Origin: 66-474 sp044464225
GTDB lineage: Bacteria; Pseudomonadota; Gammaproteobacteria; Xanthomonadales; Rhodanobacteraceae
Assembly: GCA_044464225.1 (NCBI GenBank)
Contig: JBIQLN010000012.1
Span: 37,121 to 101,120 of the forward strand
Reading direction: 5' to 3'
DNA: 64,000 nt
The translations under genes and the position numbers were made by a program. Positions 16,687 through 27,567 of the stretch are shown piece by piece (position 1 is the first letter of the stretch; each line of letters opens with the position of its first letter). Under the pieces are notes generated by a model. That model searched no databases. It was given only the letters and a program-made list of their open reading frames with translations, and was not told where the DNA came from.

Positions 16687-18846
16687 ATGAATTTGAAACT
16701 TCGCGTTGCATGTGCCGCGTTGCTGGCCACGGCCACTGCGCCGGCATGGGCGCTGCAGTTGGGCCAGATCCAGGTCAAGTCGGCGTTGAACCAGCCGCTG
16801 GTCGCCGCGATCCCGCTGCATCCGAAGAACCTCACCGAACTCGACGGCCTGACGGTGGGACTGGCATCGACGGAGGATTTCGCGCGCGCCGGGCTGCAGG
16901 TCACCCCGGCCGACCGGACGCTGCAGTTTCACGTGGTCACCGACAACAACGGCCAGAAGCTGATCCTGGTCACCAGCACCCAGCCGATCACCGATCCGTA
17001 TCTCGATTTCCTGTTGCAGGTGAACACGCGCGATGGCAAGCAGGTGCGCGAGTTCGTGGTGCTATTGAACCCCGTGATCGCCGCGCCCGCGCCAGCCGTG
17101 CAGACCGCGCCGGTGGCAAGCGCCCCGATCGCGGCGCCGCCGCCCGCGCAGCCGGCGCAGTTGCCGCCGCCGTCGGCGTCCGCACAACCCGCGCCGCAAC
17201 CGCAAACCCAGCCGCAGCCTGCCGAAAAATCCTCGGCGCCGACGCCCGAGCCGGCAGCGCCGCCTCCGACGCCCCCTCCTGCGCCGCAACCGGCACCGCC
17301 ACCTGCGTCGTTGGCCGCGCAGCCGGGCAGTCTGCCCGCGAGCATCGACGTGCATCGTGGCGACACGCTGTACGGCTTGGCGAAGGATGCCACCCGCAAC
17401 TCGGACGTCACGATCAACCAGTTGATGGTGGCGATCAAGGCGGCAAATCCCGACGCGTTCTTCAAGGACAACATCAACGACCTGAAGGCCGGGGCGATCC
17501 TGCGTATTCCGACCCGCGACGTGATCGCCCGAACCAGCGTGGCCGAGGCCAATGCCGAAGTTCACCGCCAATACGAAAGCTGGCGCGCGGCGCGGCCGCA
17601 CCCGGCGACCGAGGTCCAGGGCACGGCGGCAGAGGCCGCCGCCAACGCGGCACCCCGGCCGGGCAAGTCCGCACCGGCTTCGGATCACCTGTCGCTGGTG
17701 CCTGCCACCGGCGAAGGCACCGGCACCAGCAACCGCCCCGGCGTAACCGGCGGCACCGGCAGCGAAACGGTGGCCGGTTTGCAGCAGAAGCTGCAGAACG
17801 ACCGTGGCGCGCTGGTCAGCCTCAATCAAGCCAATGCCGATCTCGAATCGCGCGTGCGCAGCCTGGAGGACATTTCCGACAAATCCGACAAGCTGTTGAG
17901 CATGAAGGACGCGACGATCGCCGAACTGCAGCGCAAGCTCGCGGACGTGCAATCGGGCAGGACGGGCGCTGCGGCTGCGGGCACGAGTGCGGGTGCGCAG
18001 GCGCCTGTCACTGCAAGCGCCCGGACGTCCGCCGTCGCAAAACCCGCGAAGGGCCAGCCGGCCACGGTGCCATGGTACGAACGTCCGTTGACATGGATGA
18101 TCGCGGGGCTCGTGGTACTGGCGCTGATCCTGGTCGGATTGCTGCGCAAGCGGCGCGGCGGTGAAGCCGCGCTCGCGGCGCACGGACCGCTGACCGATCC
18201 GGACGACGTGGCGCCGCAAACCGTCGAGGAGGACGAGGCCGCATTGCAGGCGCAGGTGGCGGAGTATCCCGAAGACCTTGCCGCCCATCTCGCGTTGTGC
18301 CGGTTTTACCACGGCCAGGATGACGAGACCCGGTTTGTCGCCGCGGCCACGGCGATGCGCGAACACGTCAGCGATCCGCGGGCCCCCGAATGGCAGGAAG
18401 TCGTGACGATGGGCGAGGAACTGGCGCCGCACCTGCCGCTGTTCGAATTGCCGGCGGATCAGGGCGACCCGTACGGCATGGCCGCACTGCATCAGCCGGC
18501 CGATGGGGATGCAACGGTGGTGCGAGCGCCCCTCGAGCCAGTGGCCGACTCCCCCGCGGACCATGCTCCCGCGCCGGTGGCTGCAGCGCGCACGGAACCC
18601 GATGTGGAATCCGTGATGGAGGCATGGCGGGCCGAACCCAGCGTCGCCCCGCAGGCGGTGGCGGAGGACGGCACGGAGCAGGAGTTCGCCGACGATCCGG
18701 TCGACACCAAGCTTGACCTCGCGCGGGCCTATCTGGACATGGGCGATCCGGTCGGCGCGCGTGCCATGCTCGAAGAAGTGATCGAGGAAGGTTCGCAGGC
18801 GCAGAAGGACGAAGCCAAGCGCCTGCTGGCCGACGTCGCGGGCTGA
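16687..18846 (+). CDS. fimV: FimV/HubP polar hub protein
   Basis: 719 aa, shorter than many FimV/HubP proteins. Signal peptide about residues 1-22, then the FimV N-terminal domain (LQLGQIQVKSALNQPLVAAIPLH...). A Pro/Ala-rich linker spans about 130-215. A periplasmic LysM-like domain follows (SIDVHRGDTLYGLAKDATRN...), then a coiled coil (about 360-425) and one membrane helix (WMIAGLVVLALILVGLL, about 469-486). The acidic cytoplasmic tail ends in the conserved FimV C-terminal domain (DTKLDLARAYLDMGDPVGARAMLEEVIEEG). In relatives it organises cell poles, type IV pili and chemotaxis. The gene order asd-fimV-truA supports orthology. Confidence 0.92.
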   Translation: MNLKLRVACAALLATATAPAWALQLGQIQVKSALNQPLVAAIPLHPKNLTELDGLTVGLASTEDFARAGLQVTPADRTLQFHVVTDNNGQKLILVTSTQPITDPYLDFLLQVNTRDGKQVREFVVLLNPVIAAPAPAVQTAPVASAPIAAPPPAQPAQLPPPSASAQPAPQPQTQPQPAEKSSAPTPEPAAPPPTPPPAPQPAPPPASLAAQPGSLPASIDVHRGDTLYGLAKDATRNSDVTINQLMVAIKAANPDAFFKDNINDLKAGAILRIPTRDVIARTSVAEANAEVHRQYESWRAARPHPATEVQGTAAEAAANAAPRPGKSAPASDHLSLVPATGEGTGTSNRPGVTGGTGSETVAGLQQKLQNDRGALVSLNQANADLESRVRSLEDISDKSDKLLSMKDATIAELQRKLADVQSGRTGAAAAGTSAGAQAPVTASARTSAVAKPAKGQPATVPWYERPLTWMIAGLVVLALILVGLLRKRRGGEAALAAHGPLTDPDDVAPQTVEEDEAALQAQVAEYPEDLAAHLALCRFYHGQDDETRFVAAATAMREHVSDPRAPEWQEVVTMGEELAPHLPLFELPADQGDPYGMAALHQPADGDATVVRAPLEPVADSPADHAPAPVAAARTEPDVESVMEAWRAEPSVAPQAVAEDGTEQEFADDPVDTKLDLARAYLDMGDPVGARAMLEEVIEEGSQAQKDEAKRLLADVAG

Positions 18847-18855
18847 CATGAGGCG

Positions 18856-19629
18856 ATGCGGGTCGCGCTGGGCATCGAATACGACGGCACCGATTTCTTC
18901 GGCTGGCAGCGATTGAGCCACGGCCCGAGCGTGCAGGCCGAGGTGGAATCGGCACTGTCGTTCGTCGCCGACCATTCCGTCGAGGTCACCTGCGCGGGTC
19001 GCACCGATGCCGGCGTGCACGCGCGCTGCCAGGTGGTGCATTTCGACACGAACGCGGTGCGTGATCCGCGCGCGTGGGTCCTGGGTGCCACCACCCGCCT
19101 GCCGCGCCCCATCGCGGCGCTTTGGGCGAGGGCCATGCCGGATGATTTCCACGCGCGATTTTCGGCTCGCGCGCGACGCTACCGTTACGTGATTCTCAAC
19201 CGGCCGATCCGGCCCGCACTGGACGCACGGTTTCTTTCCTGGGAACGGGTGCCGCTGGACGCCGAGGCGATGCACGCCGCGGCGCAGGCATTGGTCGGCG
19301 AGCAGGATTTTTCATCGTTCCGGGCGGTGTCATGCCAGGCGCGCCATGCGCGCCGCAACGTTACGCGTATCGGCGTTCGCCGCGATGGCGACCGGGTGAC
19401 CGTCGAGATCGAAGCCAACGCATTCCTGCACCACATGGTCCGCAACATCGTGGGGTCGCTGCTGGAAGTCGGGCGCGGCGAGCGGCCGATGGAATGGATG
19501 GCGGAGCTGCTGGCGGCGCGCAACCGCGAAGTCGCGGGTGCCACCGCGACGCCGCAGGGCCTCACCTTCATCGGACCGAGGTATCCGGCAGAATGGCAAC
19601 TCCCGCCCGAAGTCACGCTGTCGCCATGA
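18856..19629 (+). CDS. truA: tRNA pseudouridine synthase A (positions 38-40)
   Basis: 257 aa. It isomerises uridines 38-40 in the anticodon stem of tRNAs. The catalytic Asp is in CAGRTDAGVHARCQVVHFDT, and RYRYVILNRPIRPAL, FRAVSCQARH and NAFLHHMVRNIVGSLLEVGRGE are the other TruA blocks. Start ATG 18856 lies 10 nt after fimV. Its TGA overlaps the trpF ATG by 4 nt. Fused gene order fimV-truA-trpF is shared with pseudomonads. Confidence 0.96.
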   Translation: MRVALGIEYDGTDFFGWQRLSHGPSVQAEVESALSFVADHSVEVTCAGRTDAGVHARCQVVHFDTNAVRDPRAWVLGATTRLPRPIAALWARAMPDDFHARFSARARRYRYVILNRPIRPALDARFLSWERVPLDAEAMHAAAQALVGEQDFSSFRAVSCQARHARRNVTRIGVRRDGDRVTVEIEANAFLHHMVRNIVGSLLEVGRGERPMEWMAELLAARNREVAGATATPQGLTFIGPRYPAEWQLPPEVTLSP

Positions 19630-20261
19630 TCCGCACCCGCGTGAAAATCTGCGGTGTCACCCGCGTCGAGGACGCATTGCTTGCGTGCGAACTAGGCGCG
19701 GACGCGATCGGCATCGTGATGACGCCGAGCAGCCCGCGTGGCGTGCCCATTGAACGCGCCCGCGCGATCCGGGACGCGCTGCCGGCGTTCGTGGATGCGG
19801 TGGTGTTGACCCACGATCTTCCCGCCGAACGCGTGCGCGCGATCGTCGATGCGGTGCAGCCGGATCGCGTCCAGTTCCACGGCAGCGAAGATGCAGGCTT
19901 CTGTGAAGGCTTCGGCGTGCGTTACGTCAAGGCCATCGGCATGGCCGGCGACGTCGACGTCCGGGCAACGGCGGCGCAGCACCCGCGCGCGCTGGGTTTC
20001 GTGCTGGATGGCCATCCGCCTGGCCAGCAGGGTGGTCGCGGCCGGACCTTCGACTGGTCGCGCATCCCGCGGGATCTGGGTCGTCCGGTCCTGCTGGCCG
20101 GCGGCTTGAATCCATCGAACGTGGCCGAAGCGATTCGCGCGGTGCGGCCGTGGGCCGTCGACCTCGCCAGCGGCGTGGAGTCCGCGCCGGGCGTCAAGGA
20201 TGCCGGCAAGTTGCGCGCGTTCTTCGCGGCAGTGCGCGCCGCGGATGCGGAGATCCCATGA
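19626..20261 (+). CDS. trpF: Phosphoribosylanthranilate isomerase
   Basis: 211 aa from an ATG overlapping the truA stop. It catalyses the Amadori rearrangement of PRA to CdRP, the third step from chorismate to tryptophan. It is a TIM barrel with catalytic Cys in VKICGVTRVEDA and Asp in FVLDGHPPGQQGG; the phosphate loops LLAGGLNPSNV and VDLASGVESAPGVKD are complete. It is a stand-alone TrpF, not fused to TrpC. The next gene starts inside its stop codon (ATGA). Confidence 0.96.
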   Translation: MIRTRVKICGVTRVEDALLACELGADAIGIVMTPSSPRGVPIERARAIRDALPAFVDAVVLTHDLPAERVRAIVDAVQPDRVQFHGSEDAGFCEGFGVRYVKAIGMAGDVDVRATAAQHPRALGFVLDGHPPGQQGGRGRTFDWSRIPRDLGRPVLLAGGLNPSNVAEAIRAVRPWAVDLASGVESAPGVKDAGKLRAFFAAVRAADAEIP

Positions 20262-21289
20262 ATGCCGCGAGTGTGATGGTGCCGGACGCGGCGCCGCTCG
20301 ACGAATACGCGGGCGACCCGCGCGCGTTCGATCTCGCCGCCGCCGTCGCACGTGGCAAACCGCTGGTGATCCGCGGACTGGTGCGCGAGTGGCCGATCGT
20401 GAAGCTGGCCCTGCAATCCGACACCGCCTTCGCGCAACGGCTGGCGGAACTGGACAGCGGCGCCGACGTCACAACCTTGCTGATCGCGCCCGAGGCCGAA
20501 GGCCTGATCGGCTACACGCCGGACTTTTCCGGTTTCAATTATCAGCACTTCAAGGTGCCGCTGACGCTGGGGCTGCAGCGGCTCGCGAAGTACAGCCAGC
20601 ACGCGCACGCGCCGGGGCTGGTGATCCAGAGCGTGCCGCTGCGCGAGTGCCTGCCCGGCTTGCTGGCCGACCACACGTTGCCGTTCCTCGACCCGCGCAT
20701 CGAGCCGCGCCTGTGGCTCGGCAACCGCACCGTCACGCCCACGCATTTCGACTCGCAGCAGAACATCGCCTGCGTGGTATGCGGGACGCGCCGCTTCACC
20801 CTGTTCCCGCCCGAGCAATTGCCCAACCTCTACGTCGGACCGCTGGACTATGCACCCACCGGTGCCGCGATCAGCCTTGCCCGTCTCGACCGGCCGGACG
20901 ATCCGCGCTACCCGCGCCTGAAGGAGGCGCTCGCCACCGCGCAGGCAGCCGACCTGGACGAAGGCGACGCGATCTACATTCCGCCGTTGTGGTGGCATCA
21001 CGTCGAATCGCTGGAGCAGTTGAACGCGCTGGTGAACTACTGGTGGAACCCGGTGGATTTGCCCGGTTACGTCAGTGGCCATGCCCGCGCCGCGTTGTAC
21101 CACTGCCTGCTCGCGTTTCGTGCGCTGCCGGCCGACCAGCGCGCGGCATGGCGCAACCTGCTCGATTACTACGTGTTCAATGAGGACGATCCCGCCGCGC
21201 ACATCCCCGCGCAACGCCGCGGCGTTCTCGGCGAACTCACCGCCGAGGTCATGGAACAGTTGAAGCAGGGCGCGCGGCAGAATCTTTGA
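20258..21289 (+). CDS. JmjC/cupin-like Fe(II)/2-oxoglutarate oxygenase-type protein
   Basis: 343 aa, overlapping trpF by 4 nt. It has the layout of the cupin-8 / JmjC-like family: N-terminal KPLVIRGLVREWPIV (the 'replace/displace' block), a His-x-Asp metal pair in TPTHFDSQQNIACVV, FTLFPPEQLPNLYVGPLDYAPTG, and the distal His in DAIYIPPLWWHHVESL. These are the residues needed for Fe(II) and 2-oxoglutarate, so hydroxylase activity is plausible. Family members sit near tryptophan halogenases or TonB receptors in other bacteria; here the link is translational coupling to trpF. The substrate is unknown. Confidence 0.85.
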   Translation: MNAASVMVPDAAPLDEYAGDPRAFDLAAAVARGKPLVIRGLVREWPIVKLALQSDTAFAQRLAELDSGADVTTLLIAPEAEGLIGYTPDFSGFNYQHFKVPLTLGLQRLAKYSQHAHAPGLVIQSVPLRECLPGLLADHTLPFLDPRIEPRLWLGNRTVTPTHFDSQQNIACVVCGTRRFTLFPPEQLPNLYVGPLDYAPTGAAISLARLDRPDDPRYPRLKEALATAQAADLDEGDAIYIPPLWWHHVESLEQLNALVNYWWNPVDLPGYVSGHARAALYHCLLAFRALPADQRAAWRNLLDYYVFNEDDPAAHIPAQRRGVLGELTAEVMEQLKQGARQNL

Positions 21290-21301
21290 AGGCCCGCCTT
21301 G

Positions 21302-22192
21302 TCAGGCGAGCGCAAGTTCGTGCTTCAACCATGCCGCAAGTGCTCGAAGCCGTGGATCGACCGACGATTTCGCCACGCACAACGCCCAGCTTGCACGGGT
21401 GTCGCCAAACCCCCACGGCGCCACCAGCCTGCCGGCGGCCAAATCGTCGGCAACCAGTTGCCGTGGTGCGATCGCGACGCCCAGGCCGGCCACGGCGGCT
21501 TCGAGCAGGTAATACAGGTGCTCGAAACCCTGGCCGAAATGCAACCCGCCCACCGCGACACGCCGCGCACGCGCCCACGCGGGCCAAGCCTGCGGACGCG
21601 ATGAGGTGTGCAGCAGGGCTTCCTTTCCGAGCGCCGCAAGGTTGCCCTTTCGCAGCTTCGCGAAACGCGGGTGCCGTGGGCTCAGGACCGGACCGATGCA
21701 CTCGGGCGCCAGTACGTGCACTTGCCATGCCGAAGGCCAGGGCGGTTCGGCAATCAGCAGGGCCGCGCCCAGCCCGGGCATCGAGGGCGAGGGCGGCGCC
21801 TCGACCGCCGACAGGTGCAATTTCAGTGACGGCAGGTCACGGCCCAGCCGTTCCAGCCGCGGGATGACCCAGCGGGCGAGGACGCTGCCGGGGCAGCCGA
21901 GTACCAGCGGCGCGCGGGTGGTTTCACGACGCACTTCCTCGCAGCACGAACGCAAACGGTCGAAGGCCTTCGAGGCACCGTCGCGCAACCGCCGCCCGGC
22001 CGCCGTCAGTGTCAGGCCGCGTCCCTCGCGATTGAAAAGGGCCGTGCCCAGCTCGGTTTCCAGTGCGCGAACCTGACGGCTTACCGCCCCGTGGGTCACG
22101 TGCAGCTCGGAGGCGGCGCGGGTGGCGCTTTCCAGGCGGGCCGCGGCTTCGAAGGCGCGCAGTGCGTTCAACGAGGGCAGATCGCGGGCCAT
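21302..22192 (-). CDS. trpI: LysR-family regulator, TrpI-like
   Basis: 296 aa from the ATG at 22192. N-terminal winged helix-turn-helix: LNALRAFEAAARLESATRAASELHVTHGAVSRQVRALE, the GcvA/TrpI-type version. The substrate-binding domain follows (PLVLGCPGSVLARWVIPRLERL...). It is transcribed away from trpB with about 100 nt between starts, the arrangement known for TrpI, which activates trpBA in pseudomonads in response to indole-glycerol phosphate. The gene symbol rests on this context plus subfamily; a GcvA-like regulator in the same place would look similar. Confidence 0.8.
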   Translation of the reverse strand: MARDLPSLNALRAFEAAARLESATRAASELHVTHGAVSRQVRALETELGTALFNREGRGLTLTAAGRRLRDGASKAFDRLRSCCEEVRRETTRAPLVLGCPGSVLARWVIPRLERLGRDLPSLKLHLSAVEAPPSPSMPGLGAALLIAEPPWPSAWQVHVLAPECIGPVLSPRHPRFAKLRKGNLAALGKEALLHTSSRPQAWPAWARARRVAVGGLHFGQGFEHLYYLLEAAVAGLGVAIAPRQLVADDLAAGRLVAPWGFGDTRASWALCVAKSSVDPRLRALAAWLKHELALA

Positions 22193-22291
22193 GGAATTGT
22201 GAGTTTTACTGACATGTCGATGCGATCTTATCGCTTTTGCGGGTTGCCGCGCTGCGATAGGGTGGAAGACGCACGTACGGAGGCCATCACG
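22193..22291. promoter_or_regulatory. Divergent trpI / trpBA control region
   Basis: Two dyads lie here: GACATGTC at 22211-22218, and GCGAT-ctt-ATCGC at 22222-22234. Either could be a LysR-type operator. A possible trpB promoter is TTTTGC (22235-22240), 17 nt, TAGGGT (22258-22263); its weak -35 abutting the second dyad would suit an activator-dependent promoter. GGAGG at 22279-22283 is the trpB ribosome-binding site. Confidence 0.5.
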
Positions 22292-23508
<1,217 letters not shown>

Positions 23509-23512
<4 letters not shown>

Positions 23513-24312
23513 GTGACCGCATCGAGGCGCGGTTCGCGGCACTGCGGGCGCGAAACCGCACCGCGCTGGTTCCGTTCATCACGGCGGGCGATCCGATTCC
23601 CGGGGCGACCATCGCGCTCATGCACGCCCTGGTGGAAAGCGGCGCCGATCTGATCGAACTCGGCGTGCCGTTTTCCGACCCGATGGCCGACGGCCCGGTG
23701 ATCCAGCACGCCGACGAACGCGCGCTGCGCAACAAGGTCGGCATTGCGGACATCCTCGGCTGGGTGCGCGCATTCCGCGCGCGGGACGCCGATACACCGA
23801 TCGTGCTGATGGGCTATCTGAATCCGATTGCCATCCACGGCATCGAACGTTTTGCCCGCGAGGCGGCCGGGGCCGGCGTCGACGGTGTGCTGGTGGTCGA
23901 TTGCCCGATCGAGGAAGATGCCGCGCTGCAGCCACTGCGCGTGGCGGGGCTGCAACGCATCCTGCTGGTCGCGCTCACGACATCCGATCGGCGGCTCGCC
24001 CGTGCGATCGAGGCCGCCGAAGGGTATCTCTACTACGTGTCGTTCGCCGGCATTACCGGCGCGGCGAAGTTGTCCGCGCAGGACATCGCGCAACGGGTCG
24101 GGGATCTTCGCGCACGTGCCAGGGTGCCGGTCGCGGTGGGCTTCGGCATCAAGGACGCGGCCAGCGCCAAAGCCGTGGCCGCGTTCGCCGACGCGGTGGT
24201 GATCGGCTCGGCGCTGGTCGCTGCGTTGGCCGGTGCCGCGACTCGGGACCAAGCCTGCAGCCGCGCCAAGGCATTCCTTGCGCCCGTTCGCGCCGGCCTC
24301 GATGCAGGCTGA
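23509..24312 (+). CDS. trpA: Tryptophan synthase alpha subunit
   Basis: 267 aa. It cleaves indole-glycerol phosphate to indole and G3P and channels indole to TrpB. TIM barrel with catalytic Glu in LIELGVPFSDPMADGPVIQ, Asp in GVLVVDCPIEED, the FAGITGA loop, and VAVGFGIKDAASAKAV with the phosphate site VVIGSALV. The active-site loop usually reads YVSRAGVTG; here it is YVSFAGITG, so the usual Arg is replaced by Phe. Coupled to trpB. It is followed by accD after 62 nt. Confidence 0.95.
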
Positions 24313-24374
24313 GGCGAGGCACCCGGGCCCGGCGCGTTGTATCCTTGGCGGCGGAAATCCGGCAGGAACCCCTC

Positions 24375-25238
24375 GTGTCCTGGTTGCAGAAGCTGACCAC
24401 TCCGAAGATCCGCACCGAAGGCGCGCCCATTCGCGGCAAGGTGCCCGAAGGCGTGTGGGAAAAGTGTTCCGGCTGCGGGATCGGGCTGTACCGCCCCGAG
24501 CTGGAACGCAACCTGATGGTGTGCCCCAAGTGCGGGCATCACCATGCCATTGGTGCGCGCGCGCGCCTCGCGGCGTTTCTCGACGAAGGCGGGGATGAAC
24601 TCGACGTGGGTCTGGCGCCGATCGATGCGCTGAAGTTCAAGGATTCCAAACGCTATCGCGATCGCATCCTCGCCGCCCAGAAGGCCACCGGCGAAAAGGA
24701 CGCGCTGATCGCGGTCAAGGGCACGTTGAAATCGCTTCCGGTCGTCGCCTGCGCGTTCGAGTTCGGCTACATGGGCGGCTCGATGGGTTCGGTGGTGGGC
24801 GAGAAGTTCACCCGTGCGGCCGAAACCGCCTTGCGCGACAAGACGTCCCTGGTGTGTTTCACCGCCACCGGCGGTGCGCGCATGCAGGAAGGCCTGCAGT
24901 CGCTGCTGCAGATGGCCAAGACTTCCGCCGCGCTGGCTCGCCTGCGTGCGGCGGGACTTCCGTACGTCGTGGTGCTGACGCACCCGACCACGGGTGGGGT
25001 GTCGGCCAGCCTCGCGATGCTGGGCGACATCCACATCGCCGAGCCGAAGGCGCTGATCGGCTTTGCCGGCCCGCGCGTGATCGAGCAGACCGTGCGCGAG
25101 ACGCTGCCGGAAGGCTTCCAGCGCTCGGAATTCCTGCTGGAGCACGGCGCCATCGACATGATCTGCGATCGCCGCGAGCTGCGCGATCGCATCGCGGACC
25201 TCCTCGCGATCCTGATGCATCGCCCGAAGGCGGCGTAA
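24375..25238 (+). CDS. accD: Acetyl-CoA carboxylase carboxyltransferase beta subunit
   Basis: 287 aa from a GTG at 24375 (MSWLQKLTTPKI...). With AccA it transfers CO2 from biotin to acetyl-CoA, making malonyl-CoA, the first step of fatty acid synthesis. A four-Cys zinc ribbon is at the N-terminus (CSGCG ... CPKCGHH). The crotonase-like core includes VVACAFEFGYMGGSMGSVVGEKF, ATGGARMQEG and THPTTGGVSASLAMLGD. The common chromosomal neighbour trpF or trpA upstream fits. folC, the usual next gene, is absent; the suf operon follows instead. Confidence 0.97.
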   Translation: MSWLQKLTTPKIRTEGAPIRGKVPEGVWEKCSGCGIGLYRPELERNLMVCPKCGHHHAIGARARLAAFLDEGGDELDVGLAPIDALKFKDSKRYRDRILAAQKATGEKDALIAVKGTLKSLPVVACAFEFGYMGGSMGSVVGEKFTRAAETALRDKTSLVCFTATGGARMQEGLQSLLQMAKTSAALARLRAAGLPYVVVLTHPTTGGVSASLAMLGDIHIAEPKALIGFAGPRVIEQTVRETLPEGFQRSEFLLEHGAIDMICDRRELRDRIADLLAILMHRPKAA

Positions 25239-25280
25239 CCCGCACAGGGCGGCCACCTTGCAGGCGACCGCGGCAAACAG

Positions 25281-25293
25281 TACCATATTGGTA
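25281..25293. promoter_or_regulatory. Palindromic operator upstream of the suf operon
   Basis: Perfect dyad TACCA-tat-TGGTA, 24 nt before the ATG of the Rrf2 gene, in a GC-rich region where an AT-rich dyad stands out. Position and symmetry suit autoregulation of the operon by its own Rrf2 regulator. Confidence 0.6.
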
Positions 25294-25316
25294 CCCATTT
25301 GCCGTCCAGTGCACGC

Positions 25317-25748
25317 ATGATCCGCGTCAGCCGTCTTGCCGATTACGCCTCCGTTGTGATGGCCTGCCTTGCGCGCCATCCCGGCGAGGTGCTGCCGGCG
25401 GCGCAGCTCGGCGAGGAAACGCACCTGGAATTGCCGACCGTCAGCAAATTGCTGAAGCAACTCGCGCGCGCCGGGCTGGTGGAGTCGTTCCGCGGTGCGG
25501 CGGGCGGTTATCGCCTGGCGAAACCCGCGCAGGAGATTTCGCTGGCGGCCATCGTGGAGGCGCTGGACGGGCCGATCGGCCTGACCGCGTGCAGCGCCGG
25601 GAATGTCGGTTGCGATCGCCAGTCGTATTGCTCGGTGGCGCACGACTGGCAGGGTGTCGGCGCCGCGATCGGCAACGCGCTGCGCGGCGTGAGCTTGGCC
25701 GACATGTTGCGGCGGCAGCCGCCGCGCACGCATGGCGCAAGAGCTTGA
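25317..25748 (+). CDS. Rrf2-family Fe-S regulator of the suf operon (SufR-type)
   Basis: 143 aa from the ATG at 25317. Winged-helix N-terminus (MIRVSRLADYASVVMACLAR...), recognition region ELPTVSKLLKQLARAGLVESFRGAAGGYRLA, and a three-Cys cluster ligand set in CSAGNVGCDRQSYC, as in IscR-like proteins. It should bind an Fe-S cluster and use its state to sense the need for cluster assembly. It is the first gene of the suf operon, and sufB begins 10 nt after its stop. A TACCA-N3-TGGTA dyad lies in front. It is an Rrf2 protein, not the ArsR/DeoR-type SufR of cyanobacteria. Confidence 0.9.
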   Translation: MIRVSRLADYASVVMACLARHPGEVLPAAQLGEETHLELPTVSKLLKQLARAGLVESFRGAAGGYRLAKPAQEISLAAIVEALDGPIGLTACSAGNVGCDRQSYCSVAHDWQGVGAAIGNALRGVSLADMLRRQPPRTHGARA

Positions 25749-25758
25749 GGAGAACCTG

Positions 25759-27194
<1,436 letters not shown>

Positions 27195-27198
<4 letters not shown>

Positions 27199-27524
27199 GA
27201 CTTATTGAATGCTTCATGCGTTGTTTAGAACAGCAGACCATGGAGAAATACAAATCACTGCATCCTTCCACGCAATTGGAAATAGCAAAGCACTATCTGT
27301 CGGCCAGTACATCAGAGCTTTCGGCATCCGTGTCATTCCTTGTCGGAACACTACCCGTTGCGTTTGCAACGGCGTTGTTTGCTCTTCAATTTGATGGACC
27401 TATGTGGCTTGTTGTAGCAGTCCCCGTGTCAATGCTTTTTTTGGCAACCGTCTTTGTTATTTGTGCCTACGTTGATCGGAGGCGTGGCATTACATTTCTT
27501 GAAAATATAAATGGACCCGCGTAG
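27195..27524 (+). CDS. AT-rich two-helix membrane protein inserted in the suf operon, unknown function
   Basis: 109 aa from an ATG at 27195 that overlaps the sufB stop (ATGA); an internal ATG at 27240 (MEKYKSLHP...) is an alternative. Two hydrophobic helices are clear: SVSFLVGTLPVAFATALFALQF and MWLVVAVPVSMLFLATVFVICAYV, with a short polar link, followed by DRRRGITFLENINGPA. Codon use is unlike every neighbour: AGA, TTA, ATA, many A/T-ending codons. The segment from about 27195 to 27567 is visibly AT-rich. It separates sufB from sufC, which are normally adjacent. It looks like a horizontally acquired gene or cassette; function is unknown. Confidence 0.62.
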
Positions 27525-27567
27525 TAAGAGGATGTGTAGGCACTAAGTTCATATTTCGAGAGATCGT

